A DNA stretch of 6,125 bases. Origin: an uncultured Dokdonia sp. (lineage in GTDB: Bacteria > Bacteroidota > Bacteroidia > Flavobacteriales > Flavobacteriaceae). This document shows positions 1-5,638 of this stretch, one piece after another. The stretch lies in contig CAKZKZ010000256.1 of NCBI GenBank assembly GCA_937124495.1, positions 1-6,125 of the forward strand, given 5' to 3'. Under the pieces are notes generated by a model. That model saw nothing but the letters and a program-made list of their open reading frames with translations. It was not told the DNA's origin and did no database searches. Positions within the stretch are counted from its first letter, which is position 1; the number at the start of each line of letters is the position of its first letter. Position numbers and translations under genes: made by a program.

Positions 1-737
1 CTATTTCATTAATTAAAAGAGGAGATAACGGAGGATATTTTGAAATCAAACCTCTTGTAGAATCTTTTGAAGTAGACAATACAGCAGATCGTTTTATCGC
101 TACAGAAAATATACAAGGAGTAAATGCCCTCACCTTTGAAGATCAAACCTATGTAGGAGGAGAAGTATCGTATGGGTTTAAAAATAAAGATAATAAAGCT
201 TTTCCTACCTACGGATTTGACACAGAAATCACAGCAGGATATAAAACGATTGTTAATGGAGGAAATAGCGACAATAAATTTGGATATGTAGAGTCACACA
301 TTGCCTTTGATCATAAATTATCTAAAAGTGGTACATTAGTATTTGCTACAAAACTGGGAGGAGAAGCTATACTTGGAGATAATTTTGAATTTTTTCATGG
401 AGCATCTCTAGGAGGCAATCACAGTTTACGAGGATTTAGAAATGAACGATTTATTGGAAAATATGCCTTTTATCAAAACACCGATTTACGATTAAAACTA
501 GGGAAATTTAAAAGTAGTTTTATTCCTTTAAATTATGGTCTTACTGGCGGATTTGACTACGGAAGAGTTTGGGAAGGCAATGATAGTGCTAATCTCAATA
601 ATGAATCTAATACCATAAACACAAGTGCTGGCGGGTCTTTCTGGATAAGTGGCCTTGAGACATTTACTGCAAACGTAGGTTATTACGGAAGTAATGATGG
701 AGGACGAATCGTATTTGTTCTAGGATTTGCCTTTTAA
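1..737 (+). CDS. Omp85-like outer-membrane beta-barrel protein, C-terminal part (5' end outside window)
   Basis: An open frame enters from the left edge (first complete codon at 3) and stops at TAA 735-737, giving 244 residues. The chain is rich in Gly, Phe, Tyr and alternating polar/hydrophobic stretches typical of outer-membrane beta strands, and it ends VLGFAF, a C-terminal Phe beta-signal as recognised by the Bam machinery. Visible residues 138-146 read GGNHSLRGF, which fits the conserved (V/L)RG(F/Y) motif of the loop L6 of Omp85/BamA/TamA-type barrels. It is followed by strand-like segments at about 159-190 and 207-244. In Flavobacteriia, barrels with this ending often form the C-terminus of large proteins (about 1,200 residues, from memory) annotated as metallophosphoesterases. 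The N-terminal part is not visible, so that link is inference. It could also be a stand-alone surface-antigen (BamA-like) protein. The barrel assignment is firm; the exact subfamily is not. Confidence 0.8.
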   Translation, partial: ISLIKRGDNGGYFEIKPLVESFEVDNTADRFIATENIQGVNALTFEDQTYVGGEVSYGFKNKDNKAFPTYGFDTEITAGYKTIVNGGNSDNKFGYVESHIAFDHKLSKSGTLVFATKLGGEAILGDNFEFFHGASLGGNHSLRGFRNERFIGKYAFYQNTDLRLKLGKFKSSFIPLNYGLTGGFDYGRVWEGNDSANLNNESNTINTSAGGSFWISGLETFTANVGYYGSNDGGRIVFVLGFAF

Positions 738-745
738 AAAATCAA

Positions 746-758
746 CGCCCTTGGGGCG
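746..758 (+). terminator. Short hairpin just after the barrel gene stop; possible terminator or mRNA-end structure
   Basis: CGCCC at 746-750 pairs with GGGCG at 754-758 around a 3-base loop (TTG), starting nine bases after the stop codon. The five-pair stem is all GC except for nothing mismatched, but no T-run follows it, so it is not a standard intrinsic terminator. Its position directly behind the gene supports a role in 3' end formation or stability. That role is inference. Confidence 0.35.
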
Positions 759-795
759 ATATGAAATATGATCTAAAGAAATAATTTTTCAATTT

Positions 796-810
796 CGACC
801 TAGAAGGTCG
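796..810. repeat. Inverted repeat, second hairpin of the spacer
   Basis: CGACCT at 796-801 is the exact reverse complement of AGGTCG at 805-810, with the 3-base loop AGA. It is a perfect 6-pair stem. A run of five T lies a few bases before it (785-789), which would suit a terminator read on the minus strand, but no minus-strand gene is present. It may be part of a dispersed repeat unit together with the hairpin at 821-832. Confidence 0.5.
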
Positions 811-820
811 CAAAATAAAA

Positions 821-832
821 CCCTCTGGAGGG
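821..832. repeat. Inverted repeat, third hairpin of the spacer
   Basis: CCCTC at 821-825 is the reverse complement of GAGGG at 828-832, separated by TG. Because a 2-base loop is strained, a 4-pair stem with the loop CTGG is more likely. It lies 30 bases before the start codon at 862, so it would be in the 5' leader if transcription begins upstream of it. No function can be assigned. Confidence 0.45.
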
Positions 833-861
833 ATTTAAACTAACACAACAGTATATCACCT

Positions 862-2469
862 ATGAAAAAACCAATTTCAATTGCAAAAGTTTCTCAATTA
901 GTAAATAAAGAACCTGAGCATGCACTCGTCAACGAACTTGATGTAGTTATTGTAAAATTTGATGATGACATTTCTGTTTTATATGGTCGTTGTCTTCACA
1001 GAGGCGCCTTAATGTCTGATGGCCATGTAGACGGGCATAACCTCATCTGTGGCGTTCATGGTTGGGATTATCGCGTGGATTCTGGGGTTTCAGAATATAA
1101 TAATAAAGAAGTATTGCATAAATTTTCTACAAAAATTGAAGGTGATGACCTGTTTGTAGACGAATTTGAAATTGATGCATATCTTATAAATCATCCGCAG
1201 CCTTTTAATCGCGATCAGTATTTAGGAGCCTATGCAGATACACATCCTGAAGAAACTGAACCCTATACAAACTACATTAAAGAGCTGGCTCAAAACGGAC
1301 TCAAAAACATAGGACATCACGGATTTTCTGCTTCGATGGGAGTCGATAGAAATACACTTCCTAAGTGGAATGACATTCAGTTTTTACCTGCACAATTAGC
1401 GTCTAGACCTTTACTGGATGAAGATGATGTAGCGACCAAAGTAGTGATTGGTAAAAAAGCAAAAAAGCCACTTCATTTAGACATTCCGCTATTTGTAAGT
1501 GACATGAGTTTTGGTGCTTTATCTCGTGAAGCAAAAATTGCATTATCAAAAGGAGCTGAGCTCGCAGGAACAGGTATTTGTTCTGGAGAAGGAGGAATGC
1601 TTCCAGAAGAGCAAGCCAATAATTCTAAATATTTTTATGAACTCGCTTCCGCGAAATTTGGATTTACGTGGGACAAGTTAGATAACGTTCAGGCATTTCA
1701 CTTTAAAGCTGGTCAAGGCGCAAAAACTGGAACAGGAGGACATCTTCCTGGTGCTAAAGTAAGTAAAGAAATTGCTGAAGTCCGCGGACTCAAAGAAGGT
1801 GAAACGGCCATTTCTCCAGCAACCTTTCCAGATTTTCATGGCATAGAAGACTTTAAGTCATTTGCTGCCGAAGTAAGAGAACGCACAGGCGGAATTCCTA
1901 TTGGATTCAAATTGGCCGCGAGCCATATAGAAAAAGACATTCAGTTTGCACTCGATGTAGGTGTTGATTATATCATCTTAGATGGTCGTGGTGGCGGTAC
2001 AGGTTCTGCTCCTACCATCTTAAGAGATCATATTAATGTCCCTACGATACCTGCTTTGGCGAGAGCTAGAAAGTATCTAGATAAAGTAGGCGCAACAGAT
2101 GTGACCTTAATCATCACAGGAGGATTACGTGTTGCCGAAGATTTCGCGAAAGCGTTAATGTTAGGAGCAGATGCTATTGCCGTATCCAACTCGGCATTAC
2201 AAGCCATAGGGTGTTTAGGAATGCGTGCCTGTGGTAGTAATAATTGCCCTGTAGGAATTGCTACTCAGAAAGAATCCTTACGTAGTCGTTTGATTATAGA
2301 CAGCTCTGCAAAGCAATTACACAACTATTTTGACGCCACAAACAACTTGATTAGAGTCGTTGCTAGAGCTTGTGGATATGATGACATCACAAAGTTTAAT
2401 CACGATGACCTCTCTACATTTGATAGAGATATGCACAAACTAACAGGTATTAATTATGCAGGAATTTAA
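862..2469 (+). CDS. Rieske [2Fe-2S] domain fused to FMN-binding glutamate-synthase-type domain
   Basis: This 535-residue cytoplasmic protein has two parts. Residues about 5-102 form a Rieske domain with ligands C44-x-H46 (CLHRG) and C63-x2-H66 (CGVHGW). Residues about 170-480 match the FMN-binding, alpha/beta-barrel synthase domain of glutamate synthase: SDMSFGALS (213-221), SGEGGM (241-246), GQGAKTGTGGHLPG (284-297), DGRGGGTGSAP (374-384) and ITGGLR (418-423). The [3Fe-4S] ligands C451-x5-C457-x4-C462, followed by PVGIATQ, are intact. There is no N-terminal glutaminase domain and no GltB C-terminal beta-helix, so it is not a complete glutamate synthase. The segment at 318-326 reads SPATFPDFH, where GltB-type enzymes from memory read closer to SPPPHHDI, so the substrate may differ. 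The Rieske domain probably passes electrons to or from the 3Fe-4S/FMN centres. ATG 862 is chosen because the Rieske fold begins right after it; no Shine-Dalgarno site is visible. Domain calls are firm; the reaction is unknown. Confidence 0.92.
   Translation: MKKPISIAKVSQLVNKEPEHALVNELDVVIVKFDDDISVLYGRCLHRGALMSDGHVDGHNLICGVHGWDYRVDSGVSEYNNKEVLHKFSTKIEGDDLFVDEFEIDAYLINHPQPFNRDQYLGAYADTHPEETEPYTNYIKELAQNGLKNIGHHGFSASMGVDRNTLPKWNDIQFLPAQLASRPLLDEDDVATKVVIGKKAKKPLHLDIPLFVSDMSFGALSREAKIALSKGAELAGTGICSGEGGMLPEEQANNSKYFYELASAKFGFTWDKLDNVQAFHFKAGQGAKTGTGGHLPGAKVSKEIAEVRGLKEGETAISPATFPDFHGIEDFKSFAAEVRERTGGIPIGFKLAASHIEKDIQFALDVGVDYIILDGRGGGTGSAPTILRDHINVPTIPALARARKYLDKVGATDVTLIITGGLRVAEDFAKALMLGADAIAVSNSALQAIGCLGMRACGSNNCPVGIATQKESLRSRLIIDSSAKQLHNYFDATNNLIRVVARACGYDDITKFNHDDLSTFDRDMHKLTGINYAGI
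2142..2151. repeat. Palindrome TTTCGCGAAA, copy 1
   Basis: This perfect 10-base palindrome lies inside the Rieske/FMN gene, where it encodes the core of D-F-A-K. An identical copy lies at 4675-4684 in the Rieske-thiamine gene, read in the same codon register. CG-rich palindromes of this kind stand out in an AT-rich genome, and from memory are over-represented in some marine Flavobacteriia. That is not verified here. Confidence 0.5.
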
Positions 2470-3217
2470 ATCTATGAAAGATCAAATGCACCTAGCTGCA
2501 CAATACCTAGCAGCCGCAGCCATACATTTTGTAGAAAAAAGAGACGATGATAGTCATACCAATTTAGGTTTTGATTCAGATAGTGGACGTATGTCTACCC
2601 GACCCTTATCAGACAATGGAGATACGCTCTCTTTAAATTACAATACGTTTGCATTAGAATGGAATTCATCTACAAACGTAGAGAGTATACAACTGGATGG
2701 CACTTCACATAAAGAAATACTGGCTTGGCTCACTAAATTGTCTCAAGAAAAAATAGGCAAACCGTATACATATTCATTTCACTATGATGTACCGTATTCT
2801 ATAGCAGACACAACTGTTTTTACAATGAGTGATTCTATAGAACTTAAAAGGTTATTACAATTACGTATACGTACGCAAACCATTCTAGAGCAAGCTCTTT
2901 CAGAAAATAATTTACAATCAGAAATACGTGTTTGGCCTCATCATTTCGATACTGGAGCCTTTACGGCCTTACCTAATAACCCGGAAGTCGCTGTAGGTTT
3001 TGGTCTTGCTATTCCAGATGCATTGAGTCAAGAGCATTATCTATACATGAGCGGATATAAAGGTCATGACGGGATTTCTACCCAAGGATTTAGTCCACTA
3101 AAGAAAGGGGATTGGAAAAACGACGACTTTAAAGGTGCTATTCTCCCTGCAGATCATATAGAAGTGAGTGAAGGAGTTCAGTTTTTTAAAGAAGCAATAC
3201 ATCAGTATAAAAAATAG
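2456..3217 (+). CDS. Conserved-looking protein of unknown function (operon gene 2)
   Basis: This encodes 253 residues with no signal peptide and no membrane helix, so it is probably cytoplasmic. I do not recognise the family with confidence. Visible landmarks are an N-terminal helix (about 8-26, AAQYLAAAAIHFVEK), a polar DDDSHTNLGFD patch (29-39), and a C-terminal half with WPHHFDTGAF (160-169) and a Gly-rich stretch near 180-205. Clustered His and Asp residues (H162, H163, D165) could bind a metal or a ligand, which is inference. The WPHHFD string resembles one I recall from DUF5996 proteins, but the rest does not clearly match. The start overlaps the upstream gene by 14 bases. An in-frame ATG at 2474 (residue 7) would leave a 4-base gap and has AGGA at 2460-2463 ten bases before it, so it is an equally plausible start. 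The tight coupling suggests work with the upstream Rieske/FMN protein. Confidence 0.8.
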   Translation: MQEFKSMKDQMHLAAQYLAAAAIHFVEKRDDDSHTNLGFDSDSGRMSTRPLSDNGDTLSLNYNTFALEWNSSTNVESIQLDGTSHKEILAWLTKLSQEKIGKPYTYSFHYDVPYSIADTTVFTMSDSIELKRLLQLRIRTQTILEQALSENNLQSEIRVWPHHFDTGAFTALPNNPEVAVGFGLAIPDALSQEHYLYMSGYKGHDGISTQGFSPLKKGDWKNDDFKGAILPADHIEVSEGVQFFKEAIHQYKK

Positions 3218-3269
3218 GTATCAAATCCTTATACAAACTGCTCAGAATCATATTTAAAAGAATAATTAT

Positions 3270-3656
3270 ATGGAAGACTGGTACATCCCAATTACAATCA
3301 TTCCTGGGATAGGGTTATTAATTCTATCGACCTCAAATATGATGGTTACACTCAGTAGTGAAATCAATACATTGATTCATGGTGAAGATAAAAATGAGGC
3401 TATTATAAAAAGAAAGCTCGTACAGTTAAAGTTACTTAATAGAGCCATGGTTCTTTTTTATATCGCTATTGCCAGTTTGGTCACAGCGGCCCTCATATCG
3501 GGTATCAGTGTAAAATTAAATACCGCAGCAAACGCACCACTCTATGTGATTATTCTTGGCATTATGATGTTGCTTTTAGGACTCTTCTGGCTCATTAAAT
3601 ACTCCTACAGAGCGGTAAGCATACGACAAGATCAATTCAAAAATAAAATTCAATAA
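3270..3656 (+). CDS. Small three-helix inner-membrane protein, DUF2721-like
   Basis: This encodes 128 residues with three hydrophobic segments at about 5-27, 57-79 and 90-112. A charged loop lies between the first two (about 31-56, including EINTLIHGEDKNEAIIKRK), and there is a basic C-terminal tail (RAVSIRQDQFKNK). Length, helix layout, the Pro-Gly in the first helix and the heptad-like charged linker fit DUF2721, a family of unknown function common in Bacteroidota and Proteobacteria. The assignment is from memory of the pattern. No signal peptide or catalytic motif is seen. It sits between the unknown gene (52-base gap) and the Rieske-thiamine enzyme gene (11-base gap). It could anchor or bring the soluble redox proteins to the membrane, but that is inference; hitchhiking in the operon is equally possible. 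ATG 3270 is the natural start and has no strong Shine-Dalgarno site. Confidence 0.8.
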   Translation: MEDWYIPITIIPGIGLLILSTSNMMVTLSSEINTLIHGEDKNEAIIKRKLVQLKLLNRAMVLFYIAIASLVTAALISGISVKLNTAANAPLYVIILGIMMLLLGLFWLIKYSYRAVSIRQDQFKNKIQ

Positions 3657-3667
3657 AAACAAAAGGC

Positions 3668-5617
3668 ATGGCTACAACAAAAAAATGGTATAAAGTTCTC
3701 GATAATAAAAAGACACTCCCAGAAGGTCGTGTTCAAACAGTCACTGCCGGACATCAAGGAATCTGTTTGACACACTATGACGGAAAATTTTCTGCTTTGG
3801 ATAATAAGTGTCCACATCAAGGCGGTCCCTTAGGAGAAGGATCTATTGAGAACGGAATGCTACGTTGTCCTTGGCATGGCTGGGATTTTCACCCATGTAC
3901 TGGGATGCCTCCAGGTGGATTTGATGATGGGATAGATACTTTTGAAGTCAAAGAAGAAGGGGATGAGATTTTTGTAGCTGTTCAAGAAGAAGATGCCCAT
4001 CAAGAGACCATCTCTGATGTGATGATAGAGACCATGGTGAATTGGGGTGTAGATACAGGTTTTGGAATGGTTGGACATTCTAATTTAGGTGTTGCCGATG
4101 CCATGAGACGTTTAGAAGAAAAAGGGGAATTCCAATTTTTTGGAATTCGTCACGAAGGCGCAGCTGCCTTTGCAGCTTCGGCATACGGAAAATTAATGGG
4201 GAAACCTGCCGTATGTTTTGGAATTGCAGGACCTGGAGCCACCAATATGTTTACAGGAATGTGGGACGCAAAAGTAGACCGTGCTCCCCTACTCGCTATT
4301 TCTGGACAAATAAACACCCAAGTACTGGGTACAGGAGCTTTCCAAGAAGTAGACCTTGTAGGTGCTTTCCAAACCGTAGCTCATTTTAATCATAGTGTAC
4401 AACAAAACTCTCAACATAGCGAACTTATGAGTCTTGCTATAAAAAGTGCCTTGTTAAATAGAGATGTATCACATATTACCTTTCCCGATGAAGTAGCTTT
4501 TATGCCAAAAACTGAAGGTGAAAAAGCACAAACACCAGAAGATAGAATCACACCTATGAATATTTCGCCGCCAAGGCAAATGGTAGCAAAGGCAGTAGAT
4601 ATGCTTAAAGGTTCAAAAATGCCTGCGATTATTGTAGGTCATGGAGCACGTTTTCATATGGAGGCGATTACCGCTTTCGCGAAAACATTAAATTGCCCAG
4701 TCATTACTACATTTAAAGCGAAAGGTCTTATTGCAGATACCCATGAGTTAGGCTGTGGTGTTTTAGGAAGAAGTGGTACCCCTATCGCTTCTTGGTTTAT
4801 GAATGAAAGTGATTTATTACTCGTGTTTGGAGCTTCGTTCTCTAACCATACTGGAATCACGCCTAAAAAACCAATCATTCAAGTAGATTATGATCCAACA
4901 GCTTTAAGTAAATTTCATAAAGTAGATGCAGCACTTTGGGGAGAAATCTCTGAAACACTTAGCATCCTTGAAGAAGACACTAAAGGAAAATTAAACACGG
5001 TAGATAGACGCACAGAAATTGCCGAACGTTGGGCGATCTGGAGAGAAGAAAAAGCAAGCCGATTAAAAGATGAAAGTGAGATAGGGTTAAGTTCTATCGC
5101 AGTGTTTGAAGCAATGAATAAAGTCACACCAGACAATGCTGTGATTGCCGTAGATGTAGGAAACAACACCTATTCTTTTGGGCGTTATTTTGAGCCAAAA
5201 AATCAATCTATCTTGATGTCTGGATATTTAGGATCTATTGGATTCTCATTACCAGCCGCAATGGGCGCATGGGCAGCACAAGGAAAAGATAGACCAATTT
5301 GGTCAGTTTCTGGTGATGGAGGTTTTGGACAATACTTAGGTGAAATGATGACGTTGGTAAAATATAACATGAATATTAAACATGTATTACTAAACAATTC
5401 AGAACTAGGAAAAATATCAAAAGAACAAAAAGCAGCAGAACTCGACGTTTGGAAAACATCTTTACACAATGTGAGTTTTGCAAAATATGCCGAAAACTGC
5501 GGTGCATTAGGTATTAGAGTAACTAAAAAAGAAGACTTATTACCAGCTTTAGAAAAACTAAAAGCACACAACGGTCCAGCATTATTAGAAATAATAACTG
5601 ACGCAACTTTAATATAA
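3668..5617 (+). CDS. Rieske [2Fe-2S] domain fused to thiamine-diphosphate enzyme (acetolactate synthase/pyruvate oxidase type)
   Basis: This 649-residue cytoplasmic protein opens with a complete Rieske domain (about 5-106). Its ligands are C48-x-H50 (CPHQGGPLGEG) and C67-x2-H70 (CPWHGW), in the style of small Rieske ferredoxins and NirD. A full three-domain thiamine-diphosphate enzyme follows. The N-terminal pyrimidine-binding domain (about 112-285) has the catalytic Glu in RHEGAAAFAA (E163) and GPGATN (188-193). The central domain (about 303-435) has GHGARFH and GCGVLGRSGTP. The C-terminal cofactor domain (about 475-640) has GDGGF (549-553) and NN (576-577), the thiamine/Mg2+ site. The enzyme likely decarboxylates a 2-oxo acid such as pyruvate. 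The Rieske centre suggests electrons leave by an iron-sulfur route, as in an oxidase or dehydrogenase. The protein ends just after the cofactor domain and lacks an extended tail like the membrane-binding peptide of E. coli PoxB. FAD binding cannot be judged from sequence alone. Sulfopyruvate, oxalyl or acetolactate chemistry are alternatives. Confidence 0.92.
   Translation: MATTKKWYKVLDNKKTLPEGRVQTVTAGHQGICLTHYDGKFSALDNKCPHQGGPLGEGSIENGMLRCPWHGWDFHPCTGMPPGGFDDGIDTFEVKEEGDEIFVAVQEEDAHQETISDVMIETMVNWGVDTGFGMVGHSNLGVADAMRRLEEKGEFQFFGIRHEGAAAFAASAYGKLMGKPAVCFGIAGPGATNMFTGMWDAKVDRAPLLAISGQINTQVLGTGAFQEVDLVGAFQTVAHFNHSVQQNSQHSELMSLAIKSALLNRDVSHITFPDEVAFMPKTEGEKAQTPEDRITPMNISPPRQMVAKAVDMLKGSKMPAIIVGHGARFHMEAITAFAKTLNCPVITTFKAKGLIADTHELGCGVLGRSGTPIASWFMNESDLLLVFGASFSNHTGITPKKPIIQVDYDPTALSKFHKVDAALWGEISETLSILEEDTKGKLNTVDRRTEIAERWAIWREEKASRLKDESEIGLSSIAVFEAMNKVTPDNAVIAVDVGNNTYSFGRYFEPKNQSILMSGYLGSIGFSLPAAMGAWAAQGKDRPIWSVSGDGGFGQYLGEMMTLVKYNMNIKHVLLNNSELGKISKEQKAAELDVWKTSLHNVSFAKYAENCGALGIRVTKKEDLLPALEKLKAHNGPALLEIITDATLI
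4675..4684. repeat. Palindrome TTTCGCGAAA, copy 2
   Basis: This is identical to the copy at 2142-2151. Here it lies inside the Rieske-thiamine gene and encodes the core of A-F-A-K, with the same codons TTC GCG AAA. The flank GC before it extends the similarity to a GCTTTCGCGAAA form on the left side. Confidence 0.5.
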
Positions 5618-5638
5618 ACACATAAAAAGAAAATTAGA

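Larger units (their letters stand above)
738..861. other. Intergenic spacer with three GC-rich hairpins
   Basis: This 124-base spacer lies between the barrel gene and the Rieske/FMN gene. It holds no credible gene. Three short inverted repeats stand out in otherwise AT-rich DNA, at 746-758, 796-810 and 821-832. None is followed directly by a clear T-run. They could end transcription of the upstream gene, protect mRNA ends, or be copies of a dispersed intergenic palindromic element. No clear Bacteroidota promoter (TTG then TAnnTTTG about 19 bases later) was found. The downstream start at 862 has no Shine-Dalgarno sequence at the usual spacing, which is common in this phylum. Confidence 0.6.
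862..5617 (+). other. Putative four-gene operon pairing two Rieske-fusion enzymes
   Basis: Four co-directional genes follow each other with a 14-base overlap (or a 4-base gap if the second gene starts at 2474), then gaps of 52 and 11 bases. No terminator-like structure was seen between them. The spacing supports one transcript. The 52-base gap at 3218-3269 is the only place where an internal promoter could sit, and none was recognised there. The next gene, starting at 5639, lies only 21 bases further on and could belong to the same transcript. Confidence 0.6.

Noticed and set aside
782..789. TAATTTTT as a Bacteroidota -7 promoter box for the operon
   Set aside because: It matches TAnnTTTG except for the last base, but no TTG lies about 19 bases upstream, and A/T-rich matches are frequent by chance.
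738..861. CRISPR array or insertion-sequence end
   Set aside because: The hairpins differ in sequence and spacing, there are no repeated units separated by spacers, and no transposase or target duplication is present.
862..2469. Calling the Rieske/FMN gene gltB (glutamate synthase large subunit)
   Set aside because: It has only the synthase domain, with no glutaminase and no C-terminal beta-helix domain, and is about one third of the usual length.
3661..3667. AAAAGGC before ATG 3668 as a Shine-Dalgarno site
   Set aside because: The purine run ends only one base before the start codon, too close for normal pairing with the ribosome.
3860..4078. Minus-strand open frame of 72 codons
   Set aside because: It lies wholly within the Rieske-thiamine gene, antisense to the Rieske and linker region, with no recognisable domain. 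It is a shadow frame.
4654..5571. Three minus-strand open frames (4654-4878, 4915-5169, 5203-5571)
   Set aside because: All are antisense to the conserved thiamine-enzyme domains, and their composition mirrors the real gene. There is no start signal or family match.
3668..5617. Calling the thiamine enzyme poxB or ilvB
   Set aside because: The superfamily motifs do not separate these functions, and the Rieske fusion and missing PoxB tail argue against simple transfer of either name.
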